The position numbers and the translations under genes were made by a program. A stretch of DNA of 64,000 nt. Source: Cotesia glomerata (taxonomy: Eukaryota > Arthropoda > Insecta > Hymenoptera > Braconidae). Position 1 is the first letter of the stretch. Every line of letters begins with the position of its first letter. The notes beneath the pieces are model-generated. The model was not told where the DNA came from and did not search any database. It saw nothing but the letters and a program-made list of their open reading frames with translations. The stretch spans positions 11,185,672 to 11,249,671 of the forward strand of contig NC_058166.1 of NCBI RefSeq assembly GCF_020080835.1. Reading direction: 5' to 3'. Below are positions 1-11,938 of this stretch, piece by piece.

Positions 1-1235
1 AGACGTGTGTGTGAGAAAGATGGTGTTGGATTGTTCTAACACTTGGAGGTAGAAAATGCTAATTTGCGATTAAGTAAACAGGAAAATTTTTGCTGTGTAC
101 TAGAAGAAAAAATTTATTTTGAAAAAAATGGTCATTGTTATGACAAGAAATTAATTTGTTGAAAATTTTGAACAATTTTATTTCTAAGCTGAAAAAATCT
201 TTCTAGCAGTAATTTGGGTCGGGATATTTTAATCTGGTCACTTATACATAATATATATATATGTACATATTTATTTATTTTAGTTTATAAGTTAACAAAG
301 AGACTTGTAGCTTGATGTTTTTTATTTTTTTTTACATCGTTATATTATTTCAGAGAAATTTTCACTAAAAATTAATGCGATCTAACTATATGGATAATTA
401 GACGTTAATTTTAATTAAGTATTCATGTTATCTACTAGAAAATAAGACAGTTGTGAGCAATCCATCTTTCGGGACATTAATGTTAATTAACTAACAAAAT
501 TATCAGTGCAGTTTATGGCAATTTGTCAAGTATTTTTGCAGCCAAATATACATAATATTATATGAGACTTTGTATCTTCATAATGCAAATAAACTTTTTT
601 TGGAAAAAAAATAAGAATTATAGGGCTCTCATGCATCGGGTACAGTATTTGAGTCTCGCGTTCGACATTTTTTAATAATTAATAATTATGAATTACAATT
701 ACTTTTAAGGTTAGTGAGAAGTAAATTTAAGTTATGTATGACTAATGTATCTATCTCCTCCATCATCTCCTTCCTCCCTGACCTATAAAATCTACCAATC
801 AAAAAAAACTTCACAGTAAGAAAGGCTCTAAAAAAAAAATTATTGAGAAAATAAAATAATATTAAATAAAAGAAAAAAAAAATAAATTTGTTACGTAACG
901 TAAAAAGGTTTGGGCAGGCAAAAAATTAGACAAGGGCCAGGGTCAGAGCTCGGTGGGGGTTCGGGGGTGAAGCCCCCCCAGTTGAAAAATTAATAATGCA
1001 GATTGTATATTATTTTAATTCTTAATGCTCTAGTAAAATGTTAATGAATCATCGATGACGTGTTAATTATAGCTAATGTTATAGCACGAGTCATAATGTT
1101 AATTACAATAATTAATTTATTTTATCCTCATAATTAATTATAGAATAATTAATAATTAATTAAAATTTTAACCCTAGTTAAAATGTTAATAATGTATATC
1201 GTATATTGTTGCGAATATAGTGGTCCAAGGGTTAA
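1..1235. other. AT-rich intergenic DNA, no gene seen
   Basis: I see no coding region. The stretch is very AT-rich. A short G/C-rich patch near 930-985 can fold into a hairpin (a run of G, then TTCGGGGGTGAA, then a run of C). It stands out from its surroundings and may be the remnant of a repeat. Confidence 0.5.
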
Positions 1236-1466
1236 ATGGCACGGATTTCATGTCGCGGATATCGTGACATCGAATATAGTGACGTAGAACAGCTGAGAAC
1301 CGAACACCCAGGTACCAAAGAATTTATCGACGTTCCTCATAAAAAAATAGTCAAGTATCTAGGCTTCCATATTGACCATCTCATGAAATTAAACACTCAT
1401 GTTTATATCAAGCTAGAAAAAGCTAAAATGCATAATGATATAGGAAGGATTCCTAGAATATTATAG
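1236..1466 (+). pseudogene. Fragment of a non-LTR retrotransposon reverse transcriptase (jockey-like)
   Basis: A 76-codon open frame contains a stretch reading KIVKYLGFHID followed by a Lys/Leu-rich helix. This resembles the 'VKYLGV.LD.+L....H' segment that follows the palm domain in jockey-type LINE reverse transcriptases. Nothing upstream or downstream continues the domain: no catalytic FADD and no endonuclease. I read it as an isolated, decayed scrap. The match is short, so chance similarity is possible. Confidence 0.35.
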
Positions 1467-1556
1467 GAATCATTCTTATACCATTATGGGAATCATTCTC
1501 AAAATAAAATAAAAATAAAATCTTCGTGTGGAGTGAGTTCAAAAAGATTCCTATTC

Positions 1557-2618
1557 ACAGATTCGGTAGAATCTGGCGCCAAGTTCCGTTCAAATCCGTT
1601 GTAAACGGAGCGCCAGACTACCGACTATGTTTACTGTAAGCAGAACGGTTTTTTGAGGCTGCGAAATTTTATTTAATTCTACGGTACTTTTTTTACCCAA
1701 TTTGTTTATCATAACAGTAATTCATAATTTATTTCACCGTATTAATTAATTATATTCACTTATAACAATTTATTTACTTGAAATTATTAAATTTTATCAG
1801 CACATACTATAGCTCGCTCACAAATTTCGATCCTGACTTTTTTTTGACGGAGAAAGGTCAGCGCCACAGACTATATAAAATAAAAATGTGTAGTAATCCT
1901 CCTATAGATAAGCAACTACAGTTAAAAAAAGTAATTCACAGCTTACATTTACGGCCGCCAGGGTGCACTGGAATTACATCTACATAAACTGTAGCTTCAA
2001 GGGGATAGTTTGCAGTAAAAAATGCAGTCAACACGAGATTTAAGTTGTTATCAATTGTAAATTTTCATTATAATTACAAAAAATACTAAAATCCGAACAA
2101 AAACAGTTTCACTGTAAAAAAGTCGCACCAAGTCCACGTTCATAAGACTATTAGGAAAAAAAAAATTTTTTTTTTCTTTACAAAAACATACAAAATAAAA
2201 AAATTAAAAAATTCAAGTAACCGATATGATTGTTTATGATTTTCGGAAATTAAAAAAAATTTTATTGTAAATTTAAAAATAAAAAAAAAAATTTTAGAAC
2301 GTACTTGGTGTGCGTCATTGTGTATTTCAATTTTTTTAAAGTCCTAGTAAATAGATTTTACGAATTTCATCAAAAGTAAAATATTTTGCAACCACGCACA
2401 CTAAATACGTTCTAAAATTTTTTTTTTAATTTTTAAATTTACAATAAAATTTTTTTTAATTTCCGAAAATCATAAACAATCATATCGGTTACTTGAATTT
2501 TTTAATTTTTTTATTTTGTATGTTTTTGTAAAGAAAAAAAAAATTTTTTTTTTCCTAATAGTCTTATGAACGTGGACTTGGTGCGACTTTTTTACAGTGA
2601 AACTGTTTTTGTTCGGAT
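1557..2618. repeat. 1.06-kb repeat unit, copy 1
   Basis: This unit begins with AGATTCGGTAGAATCTGGCG and ends with the palindromic segment at 2091-2618. It recurs in the same orientation at about 2878-3943 with scattered substitutions. Its first 60 bases contain nested short inverted repeats (CTGGCGC...GCGCCAG and TCCGTT...AACGGA). No coding capacity is evident. Confidence 0.75.
2091..2618. repeat. Foldback (palindromic) element, copy 1
   Basis: The left arm starts ATCCGAACAAAAACAGTTTC and the right arm ends with its reverse complement. The arms are about 240 bases around a short centre near 2320-2400. A second copy lies at 3414-3943. The structure suits a MITE or foldback element with no gene of its own. 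Confidence 0.75.
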
Positions 2619-2877
2619 TATATATACAGGGAAAAAAAATTGGTGCAGCCACATGATTTTCATGTTGCAGCAACAGGAAAATCCTGTGGCAGCCACATGA
2701 AAAAATCATGTAGCAGCCACATGATTTTCATGTGACAGCAACATAATTTTCATGTAGTAGGCAATAATAGTTAAAAAAAACAATAATAATAATAATAATA
2801 ATAATAATCATCATCATAATCATAATAATAATCTATATTATTAAAATAATAAGAAAAATTTTGTGACCAGTGTATCC

Positions 2878-3943
2878 ACAGATTCGGTAGAATCTGGCGC
2901 CAAGTTCCGTTCAAATCCGTTGTAAACGGAGCGCCAGACTACCGACTGTGTTTACTGTAAGCAGAACGGTATTTTGAGGTTGCAAAATTTTATTTAATTC
3001 TACGGTACTTCTTGTTCCTAAATTTTATATTATAACTGTAATTCATGCTTTATTTTACTGATATTAATTAATTATATTCAATTATAACAATTAATCTACT
3101 TGAAATTATTAAATTTTATCAGCACAAACTATAGCAAGCTCAAAAATTTCGATCCTGACTTTTTTTCTATGTAAAAAGTGACATGCCACAGACTAAATAA
3201 TTCGAGAATGCATGGTAATCTTCCAATAGATGGGAAACTACAGTTATAAAAATACATTTCACAGCTTGCATCTACATCCGCCAGGGTGCGCTGGAATTGT
3301 TTTTTCATAAACTGTAGCTTCAATGGGATAGTTTGCTATAAAAAATGCAGCCAACGCGAGATTTAAGTTGGTACCTATTGTAAATTTTTATTATAATTAC
3401 AAAAAATACTAAAATCCGAACAAAAACAGTTTCACTGTAAAAAAAAATTGCGCCAAGTCCACGTTCATAAGACTATCAAAAAAAAAAAAATTTCTTTTTT
3501 CTTTACAAAAAGATATAAAATAAAAAAATTAAAAAATCCAAGTAACCGATATGATTGTATTTGATTTTCAGAAATTAAAAAAAATTTTATTGTAAATTTG
3601 AAAATAAAAAAAAAAATTTTCGAACGTACTTGGTGTGCGTCATTGTGTATTTCAATTTTTATAAAGTCCTAGTAAATAGATTTTACGAATTTCATTAAAA
3701 GTAAAATATTTTGCAACCACGCACACTAAATACGTTCCAAAATATTTTTTTTAATTTTCAAATTTACAATAAAATTTTTTTTAATTTCCGAAAATCAAAT
3801 ACAATCATATCGGTTACTTGGATTTTTTAATTTTTTTATTTTATATCTTTTTGTAAAGAAAAAAGAAATTTTTTTTTTCTTGATAGTCTTATGAACGTGG
3901 ACTTGGCGCAATTTTTTTACAGTGAAACTGTTTTTGTTCGGAT
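2878..3943. repeat. 1.06-kb repeat unit, copy 2
   Basis: This is a second direct copy of the unit at 1557-2618, including its palindromic tail (3414-3943). It lies inside the TA-flanked MITE 2627-4832. Substitutions and small indels in homopolymers separate the two copies, so the duplication is not very recent. Confidence 0.75.
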
Positions 3944-3983
3944 TTTAAATTACATATGATAAAATGGGTTTTTGCTTGGAGTT

Positions 3984-4662
3984 GTGCCTTTTCAAAGTTT
4001 CATATCATTCTCACCAATAGTCAATTTATTATAATAAGAATATAGGCTGCATTCGAAAATGCTCTGTGTCTAGATACATAATGAAGAAATGACCTTGTAT
4101 CTGGTAAACTATTGACATTTTTGAAGATATAAGCTCATCCCGATGTTACACTCATTAAAAACTTTTATTTGAGTACTCACATGCATTTTGATATATTTTT
4201 CATACTTACATATATATAATATATATATAAATATATAAAATATATGAAAAATTGATATGGGTACCCAAATGAAAGGTTTTCATGAGTGTACACAGTAAAA
4301 AATTTTTCGTCATTTTGTAGAGTGTTAAAATTTGTGTGTTAAATATTACACTCTTGTGTGTAGAATTTAACATTCACAAGTGTTAAATCATTAAATCAAC
4401 ACATGAGAATGTTAAATTCTACACACTAGAGTGTAATACTCAACACACAAATTTTAACACTTTACACAATGACGAAAAATTTTTTACTGTGTAACATCGA
4501 GATGAGCTTATATCTTTAAAAATGTCAATAGTTCACAAGATAGAAGGTCATTTCTCAATTATATGTTTAGAGATAGAGCATTTTCGAATGCAACCTCAAT
4601 ATCTATCATCATAAATTGACTATCGACGAGAATGATATGAAACCTTGAAAAGACAAAATTGT
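3984..4662. repeat. Inverted-repeat element carrying a nested MITE
   Basis: The outer arms (about 3984-4150 and 4495-4662) are imperfect reverse complements, sharing for example AAGTTTCATATCATTCTC and its complement. A 201-base MITE (4291-4491) sits near the centre. The arm sequence 'GATATAAGCTCATCC.GATGTTAC' recurs in the tandem array at 14.3-15.2 kb. Confidence 0.6.
4291..4491. mobile_element. MITE, TIR CACAGTAAAAAATTTTTCGTCA-type, copy 1
   Basis: This 201-base palindromic element begins CACAGTAAAAAATTTTTCG and ends with the complement, with TA on both sides. The interior consists of mirrored 'GTGTTAAAATT' words. The family recurs at 35112-35303, and the TIR is related to that of 22707-23548. 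The TA target fits Tc1/mariner-type mobilisation. Confidence 0.8.
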
Positions 4663-4684
4663 TCTTATTCTCTTAATAATATAA

Positions 4685-4723
<39 letters not shown>

Positions 4724-4839
4724 GTTTTAACTATTATTGCCTGCCACATGAAAATCATGTTGCTGTCACATGAAACTCATGTATCTTCCACAGAAATGTA
4801 TCATGTGGCAGCCCCAATTTTTTTTTTCCGTGTAAGATT

Positions 4840-5117
4840 TAAACTTATATATTGTGGGAACTATTCCTATACTATTATGGGAATGGTTCGCATCAATTAT
4901 GGAAACCATTCCTATAATAGTATAGGAATAATTCCTATAGAATTATGAGAACCATTCCCATAATATTATAGGAATAGTTCCCATAATATTATAGGATTAA
5001 TTCCCATAATGATATAGGAATAGTTTCTATAATAGTATAGGAATTATTTCTATAGCATTATCGGAACCATTCCCATAATGGTATAGGAATAGTTCCTATA
5101 ATTTTCTTTCCGTGTAG
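4840..5117. repeat. Array of palindromic 'CCTATAATAGTATAGGAAT' words
   Basis: About ten variants of a 'GGAAT.ATTCCTATA.TATTATGGGAAT' word follow each other. The block ends in TTCTTTCCGTG|TA, the right end of a CACGG-type MITE. A matching left end is not present, so this is a truncated or rearranged copy. Similar words occur at 1440-1500. Confidence 0.55.
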
Positions 5118-5159
5118 GAATCATTTGGAGTGTGAGAGAATCCATTGGTAGTAAATAGT

Positions 5160-6258
5160 ATATTACACTACAAGGGCAGAAAGTTGAGATTCCTGTACTG
5201 CGCGCTCAAATTTCTGCCCTCGTAGTGTATACTAGTTTTCTTGCTATCCGGTCGAAAGTACGCAAAAAATTGATGCCTGCCCCCGACATTTGCGGCACGA
5301 ACGAAGCGAGTGCTGCTGGTGGGGGGGGGGGGGGGGCAGGCATCAAATAAACGTGTCAATAAAGATATTAATTTATAATCTATCATATTACTACTTTCTT
5401 TTGAGAAAAGATCTTAATTTAATTAAATTAATTTAAAATTATAAATATATTATAAGTTAACTCTGATTTGAAAAATTTTTTCTTACTACGCTGGTCGAAA
5501 GTACGGGGTTCCCGCTGCGATTTCACGGCAGAAAGCCTCAGTTTTATGCCGTGATCAAGTCGCGCATGCGCCCTACGACGGGGAGCCGAAATAATGTATT
5601 CATGCACTGACAACGAGACACGAGGCGGCAGAAAGTCCGAAAGTCGGTAGTCGCGCTCACTCTATTACTTATGTTTATAAGCCTAACCTTACTTGTGATT
5701 GTTATAAATGTATCTGTCTTGTTATGTGTCGATGATTTTAGGTAGAAACTAAGTTAATTAAAGAAAGTAAATATTTATTTTAATGAAATGAGACTTATTA
5801 AATATTTAAATTACAAAAGAAAACGAGAAATATTTTTTATTCTAATAGATATTTTCGAATAAATAAATTCATTATTAAACAAATAATTATTTGAAAAAAT
5901 ACACTGATTTTTTTCTTAATTTTTTTTTCTAAGCATTATTATTTCATTTTTCTATTTTTTTTTATTTTTAAAATCAGAGTTAATTTAAAATATATTTATA
6001 ATTTTAAATTAATTTAATTAAATTAAGATCTTTTCTCAGAAGAAAGTAGTAATATGATAGATTATAAATTAATATCTTTATTGACAGGTGTATTTGATGC
6101 CTCCCCCCCCCCGACCAGCAGCACTCACTTCGCTCGTGCCGCAAATGTCGGGGGCAGGCATCAATTTTTTTCAACGCAATTTTTTGCGTACTTTCAACCG
6201 GATAGCAAGAAAACTAGTATACACTACGAGGGCATAAATTTGAGAGCCCTGAACTTTT
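5160..6258. repeat. 1.1-kb foldback element with hairpin terminus
   Basis: The arms at about 5205-5470 and 5965-6245 are reverse complements, each carrying a G/C-homopolymer patch beside 'GCAGGCATCAA'. The left end has an additional hairpin (about 5163-5235, ACTACAAGGGCAGAAA ... TTTCTGCCCTCGTAGT). The centre (5470-5700) is GC-richer and unrelated to the arms. The element at 22862-23515 has the same hairpin-plus-'CTTGCT.TCC..CGAAAGTACGCAA' layout. No gene is visible inside. Confidence 0.65.
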
Positions 6259-6516
6259 GATGTGACGATTTCATTGTTGTCGCTTTTCGCTGCTATGGTA
6301 AACACTTTGGTTATCATGGCAACTAGGGTGAGACCTTTTATATGAGTACCCACATAAAATTTTTATGTACTAGAAAATCGAGCGCGCTTCTGCCAACATG
6401 TTTACTATCGACAATTTAATTTATTAATATTTTTACAAATTTTATTCATTAATATTTACCTGTTGCCAAAGTTGTTACCGTAATAACGAAAAGCGACAAC
6501 AATGAAAACGTCGCAT
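6259..6516. repeat. Short inverted-repeat element
   Basis: The ends GATGTGACGATTTCATTGTT and the approximate complement ...ACAATGAAAACGTCGCAT enclose about 260 bases. A related segment (gttgccatgataatcgttgcc...gcgaaaag) lies at about 15165-15300 at the end of the tandem array, so this is an interspersed family. Confidence 0.55.
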
Positions 6517-6864
6517 AAGCTTTTAAATGAAAGATTTTATGTAGGGGAAGGGGGGGGGCAAAATGGGCCCTTAGGGGCAAAATGGGCCCCCTAAAATTTT
6601 CAATATTCAAAAATATTTGGGGGCAAAATAGACCCCCAACATTTTCAACTCTCGAAGTGTTTAGGAGGTATAATGGGCTGATTAGACTTTAAAAACCAAA
6701 GAATATTTTTCAGTTGAACGCGTTCTAGAATTTTTGAATTATAGAAAAAATTATATAGGTAAAGTACGAACTAGATCGCGAGTTGAAGAACAGTATTATT
6801 TATTATATTTTTTGTTAAAAAACTATTTATTTTACAGAAGCTTCCCTGACTTTTTTTGCGATAG

Positions 6865-6895
<31 letters not shown>

Positions 6896-7131
6896 CAGAG
6901 GGGGGAATCCTTTTTGCGGATTCCAGGCATAGCTGTTTCGCCTGGATATGTGAAGACTCGACGCAGCGTCATACTAAAACTCTACGCTAACGCCCCTACT
7001 CACTAAACCCTAAACCCCTTTTCTTCTTTCCTCTAATCCCTCATGGGAACCGCCGTCAGGCATTACTTCGTGAGGGGAGGAACTAGCTACTGCTCTTTCT
7101 TCTAGTGGCTAAGGTGTTAACTACCTTCCTT

Positions 7132-10109
7132 CTATCTTCTGATATTTGCTCTTCGTCTTTCGGTGGAACGCAAGTCTTTGAGGACTTCTGTTGCAAACCT
7201 GTTGGTAGCGTTCCAGGCAGCTTCTGATGACAACATTGTTTCCACTAGTGAATCTGGTTGCATTCTATGGTTCAGGATCCTCTCCAACTCTTTACGCTAT
7301 GGATCGAAACGAGGACATACAAAGAATACGTGCTCCGCATCTTCAGCAACTCCTGGGCAGGACAGGCACTCCGAAGAGTCATCGTGCTTAAAGCGGTGTA
7401 GATACTCTCAAAAACACCCGTGTCCCGACAACATCTGCGTAAGATAGTAATTGACCTCGCCGTGATTCCGGTTAAGCCAAATGTCGATCTGAGGTATGAG
7501 GCGGTGCGTCCACCTACCCTTCTCTGCAGCATCCCATTGTAGTTGCCATTGGCCTATGCTGTTCTGCTGTTCTTCAATTCTAAGTTCTTCAGGGCTCAGT
7601 GCAGTTGACCTTTTTCGTTGGTAAAGGGCTCGTCTTTCCTCTGCTAGAACTCTAAGAGGTAGGGTTCCGGCAATGACGCACATTGCTTCTTCTGATATAG
7701 TGCGGAAGGCACTAGCTACTCGTAGGGCACTCAGTCGATATACTGGTCCAGCTTTTCTCCATGATTTCTGGGTTTCCAGTGCATCAGCCCCAATGGATAT
7801 TCCGTAAGTGAGCACTGATGTGACTACTGATGACAATAGTAGCCTCCTGCTCTGCATTGGGCCTCCGATGTTAGGCATCAGCCGTGCGAGACTAGCCCTC
7901 ACTACTGACGCTTTGGCACTGACGTGTTCCACCTGCTGCTTGAAGTTGAGTCGGGCATCCAGCATCACTCCCAGATAACGGATAAATGGTTGTGATGTTA
8001 TTTCTTGTTCTCCGACTCTCAACTTGATGGTTTCTACCGTTTTTCTACGAGTGATGAGCACTGCCTCGATTTTATGCTTGGCTAGTTGCAAGTTCATCAT
8101 GTCTATCCACAAATTGACTCGTCTGAATGTAATATCAAATGCCATTTCTATCTCTTCGAGGTGCTTTGCGACGATCACGACAGCTACGTCATCCGCGAAT
8201 GCTACAAGTTTGACTCCCGTGAGCAATGCTATTCTCAGGAGGCCATCATACATGATGTTCCATAGCAGAGGACCTAAAACTGATCCCTGTGGCACTCCTC
8301 CGGAGATTTCGTACACTTCCGTACCGTTCTTCGTGTCATATTTTAGAACCCTATTCGTGAAGTAGCTCGCTACTATTCTGCGAAGGTATCCTGGTACGTT
8401 TTTTTCTTCTAGAGCCCGCATAACGCAATCCCAGTTAGCGGAGTTGAAGGCGTTCTTGATGTCCAAAGCAGCCACCAAGCAGTATTTCTTCTTTCCACCC
8501 TTCCATCTCGTTCCAGCGATTGCATCCTTGGCTGTATCAACAACCAATTTGATCGCATCCAGAGTTGACCGTCCTTTTCGGAAACCAAACTGGTTCTCTG
8601 CCAGGAGTGGATCGACTACAGCCTCTATTCTCTGATGAATTATGCGCTCGAATATCTTACCGGCCGTGTCTAACATGCAGAGTGGTCGATAGGATGACGG
8701 TTCTTCCGGCGGCTTTTTCCCCTTCGGAAGTAGCACTAGCCGTTGCTGTTTCCACTTCTGGGGAAAAGTCCCTTTTTTTCAGGCATGTATCATAAACGTC
8801 CAGGAATAGTGCCGGTGCTGCCCTAAGGATTGATTTCAGGGCAATATTAGGGATTCCGTCCAATCCCGGTGCCTTATTATTCCCTACTCGATTGCCTGCC
8901 TCTATCAACTCGTCCAACGTGATAGTTGGGATGTCTTCAGGGTTAAGCTGCTCCAACTTGTAGGTGAATACCAGCTGTTGGGGAAACAGCGCAGTAACAG
9001 TCTTCTCTAGGAGCTGTGGACACGTAGGTGATGGCATTGGCTGGCATTTCAGGTGGGTCATAACCACCTTATACGGTCTGCCCCATGGATCTTTCTCTAC
9101 TTCTGCGACCAGTTTCTTCCAGCAGCGTCTTTTGCTTTCTTTAATGGCTCTGTTTAGTTCTCGACGGGCCTTTTTATACTCTGCCAACAGCTCTGCGGAG
9201 TTAGGTCGTCTGTAGCCACGCTGAGACTTTCTTCTTTTTTTAAGACACTCTGAACGTAGAATGCTAATGTGATCGTTCCACCAGTGCACCGAAGGTCTTG
9301 AATTCATGCCACGTTTCCGAGACATACTGGCGTCGCAAGCCTGGGTGACTCTTCTCATTAGGTCCTTGGTCTTATCTTCAGCAGTTTCTACGATGATCGG
9401 ATCACACTCTAGGGCTACTACTAAAGCAGTGCGATCGAGAGATTTAACTGTCAATCCAACCGCGCTGGCGTTCCTGTTGACTCTTGTTAGATTCTGGCCA
9501 ATTGATATTTCCCATAGTATCGCACTATGGTCACTGGCTGTGTAGATGTTCAATACTTTCCAAGAAAAACCTCTTCGAGCTAAGCAACTGCTGACAAATG
9601 TAAGGTCGACAATTGAGTTTGCCTCTCCCTTAGTATACGTTGGCGTGTCACCGGTGTTAAGAAGGATCACGTCCAGTGTGGCCATTGCCTCGAGAAGTAC
9701 TTTTCCACGTGTATTAGTGAACTTGCTGCCCCAGTCTGCTACCCAGGAATTGGTCACCAGCTATTGCCACGGGAAAGTGTTTTCTTGCGTCCTCAGTTAG
9801 CCGATCAAGGAAGTCTTCAAACTGTTCATTAGAGAGACTAGGTGGTGCATAGCAACTGTAGAAGCGGAGGCCATCTACCTATGCTGCTATGAAGCCAGCT
9901 TCTTTATTGTTAACTGTTCTCTGAAAAGGACATTTATCGCAAGACCAGATGACGGCTTTGTTCGTGCTGTCGGATTCCCAGGGTTGGTTACTCAGGTGTC
10001 TATAAGGCTCACTTATAAGTGCTACGTCTCCCTCTAATTTGCGCACAGTTTGCATGAGCAGGTCATGCGCAGCCTCACAATGATTGAGGTTGACCTGCAA
10101 TATCTTCAT
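7132..10109 (-). pseudogene. Element A ORF2: endonuclease/reverse transcriptase, broken
   Basis: ORF2 would encode the apurinic-like endonuclease and reverse transcriptase that make and prime the cDNA at the target. Its ATG (10109-10107) overlaps the ORF1 stop as ATGA. Visible parts in order are: endonuclease N-terminus; 'NTGDTPTYTKGEANSIVDLTF' and 'ASDHSAI' motifs; RT motifs FGFRKGRSTLDAI, ALDIKNAFNSANW, GGVPQGSVLGPLLWN and FADD (around 8195); and a C-terminal CCHC knuckle region. There are four lesions. An in-frame TAG is at 9881-9879. A frame change near 9750 falls in the GDFN endonuclease motif and looks like a 2-base loss. One extra base in an A-run (8773-8779) shifts the RT frame. A TGA at 7410-7408 lies just before the zinc knuckle. 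Confidence 0.85.
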
Positions 10110-11431
10110 ATTCTTGGCTTCGTTATCTTCTGGAGCGCTTCTTGGAAGACGGGGCATCTGTTCGTGCCTGCATGGTGAGCCGCCTTTTCTACGCCATGCT
10201 GTTCAACACACAGTGCACATTTAGCTGGATTTTTACAATCAGCAATTTTGTGTCCTTCTTTTCCGCACCTTATGCAGTGCTTAGACCGGTCGACTTCGCT
10301 TTTGCACTGAGATCCGAAGTGCCCAAAGTGCCAGCATTTGAAGCATTGTATGGGTCTCTTCGTTGCTCTCATTCGGCAATTGACCCAGCCGATCCTTATT
10401 TTGCAGTTTCCCTCTAGTAACTTTTGTGCTGCAGCTGCTGGTAGTAACACTGTGGCTGTCTGCGTACCCCTAAAGGCTTTACGGATTTTGATTGCCTCTA
10501 GTGGGATTTCACAACTTTCTCCAGCTTCCCTCTTTAGAGCGGTCTGAATATGCTCTTTCATCGTGTCGTCATCGACATCTCGGATCTCGATGGTCTCCTG
10601 TGGTCCTTTGCAGATCACTTTGGCCTCCTCCTTAAGGATATCTGCGATCGTCTTTTGGAGGGCTTGGCCTTTGTCAGTGCTCTTCCTCGAAATCGTAATC
10701 AACAAGTCGCCACTTCTGGTCTTGTTGATCTTATCTACCGTTGAACGAACCTGCTAATCTGGGACGTCCTGCTTTATGCGACGCAGAATCTCGGCATACT
10801 TTGTTTTCTCGGCCGGGCGGATGATCAGTGCGTCGGGTCTGATCCATTTGCGTGGTTTTTTCCGCTTAGGCTCTGGCCTGGGCTCCTTCGGCGGCTGCTT
10901 TGAGAGTTGCTCTCTAGCTAGCTTCCTCTTCTCCTTCTTAGACTGTACTTTTTCCCAATCAGTCGCTTTCTTAGGTTCGTCGCCCTGTCCTGCCAGTCGT
11001 TGGGGAGGGCTTTTTTTCAAGTCCTTCTTCTTTGTAACTTTGTCGGTTGGCTCTGGCGAATTTCGGTCCTTTCTCTTTCCAGGCCTTGTGTCAGTTTCAC
11101 CCTTGTCCTCAGCAGCAGATTCGCCGTCACCGTCAGCTCCAGTATCCATTACTTCTTCCGTCTCAACTTCAGTTTGAATGTGTCGTCGTGATGACTGCCA
11201 TTCCTCGTCCAGTTTCTTGAATCTTCCAAGAGCATTGACTACACCGGTTGTCTTGGTCTTTATCTCCTTGTGGATATTGACCTTAGTTTGGACAAACTCT
11301 TGCAGCTCAATGGTCAGCTTTTCAAGGCGCTCCAGCGCTTGAGTTCTCTTCATTTCAGCGCTTGCTTCAATCGCTGCTTGTTGGGCATGAAGCCTGTTTC
11401 CACCCTTGTTTGTTTCCTGTAAATTACTCAT
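10106..11431 (-). pseudogene. Element A ORF1: gag-like nucleocapsid protein with one amber codon
   Basis: R1-clade ORF1 proteins bind element RNA. The N-terminal part (11431-10757) is charged and Lys/Glu/Pro-rich, with a coiled-coil-like first 70 residues. The C-terminal part (10753-10106) has consecutive zinc knuckles: CFKCWHFGHFGSQC (C-x2-C-x4-H-x4-C), CIRCGKEGHKIADC and a third CALC..H...C type. The two parts are in the same frame, separated only by a TAG at 10756-10754. The stop TGA at 10108-10106 overlaps the ORF2 start. One substitution would account for the break. Confidence 0.8.
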
Positions 11432-11905
11432 ACTTTTTGATTTACCAGCGCATCGTACGGAGTGGAGCGGGTTGTCATAACTAGAAACGGGTGTACCCTC
11501 GGAGATAGTACTCCTACCCCAGTTCCCTGAGGCCTAGCCGACACTTAGCCAGTCCCGAAATACACGGACGGACTAGACTCACTCGGGGCGGTGAAGATTC
11601 CGATCTCTAACACTCACTGCGTACTTCCTGATCAAGGCCCAAAGTGGCTGGCTCCTGATCCGCTACTGCAACTTACACTTCGGCAGAGCAAGCTCACCTC
11701 AGCCGTAGCCTGCATCGTCGGAAATAATCGACACGGGTTCCGGACACTCCCAGTGAGTTACAGCAGGGAACGATCGTCTTGCTAGGTCAGTTAGTGTGAC
11801 CAACCTATTAAAGGGTTGTGTCACCTAGTGTCATCCAAGGACAGCGAGCGTTCTCCCATCCGCTACGGGGAGACGCGCCTGGTAGCATTTTCTCCTCTGC
11901 CGCAG

Positions 11906-11938
11906 GTGTGTGTGTGTATGCGTGTGTGTGTGTGTGTG
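11906..11938. repeat. (TG)n tract between LINE elements A and B
   Basis: An imperfect TG run lies directly between the 5' end of element A and the poly(T) of element B (11939-11947). It marks the insertion target. Confidence 0.85.

Larger units (their letters stand above)
2627..4832. mobile_element. TA-flanked MITE split by later insertions
   Basis: The ends are CAGGGAAAAAAAATTGG at 2627 and the near-complement CCAATTTTTTTTTTCCGTG ending at 4832, each flanked by TA. Both sides carry arrays of 'CCACATGA..TCATGTGG' words and an (AAT)n / (ATT)n tract, at about 2640-2840 and 4680-4820. The middle, about 2870-4675, is foreign: it holds repeat-unit copy 2 and another inverted-repeat element. This looks like one small MITE opened by later insertions. 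Confidence 0.65.
6868..11905 (-). mobile_element. R1-clade non-LTR retrotransposon, near full length, defective (element A)
   Basis: Read on the minus strand, this 5-kb element has a 5' region, a gag-like ORF1 with CCHC knuckles, an ORF2 with endonuclease, reverse transcriptase and C-terminal zinc knuckle, a 3' UTR and a poly(A) tail (T28 at 6868-6895). ORF2 opens with the R1-clade signature ILQVNLNHCEAAHDLL. The 5' end abuts a (TG)n tract at 11906. Both ORFs carry inactivating lesions. The 3' portion is nearly identical to element C, so the subfamily has moved or been copied recently. Confidence 0.9.

Noticed and set aside
1557..1625. TGGCGCC resembling a retroviral primer-binding site
   Set aside because: The bases after it do not fit a tRNA 3' end, and there is no LTR or gag-pol nearby. 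The motif is explained by a local hairpin.
7008..7018. CCCTAAACCCC resembling telomere repeats
   Set aside because: It is only two imperfect units, part of the 3' UTR shared by all three R1-clade elements. It is not a telomeric array.
8024..11191. Plus-strand ORFs over the LINE (up to 133 codons)
   Set aside because: They are shadows of the minus-strand gag and pol frames, without domains of their own.
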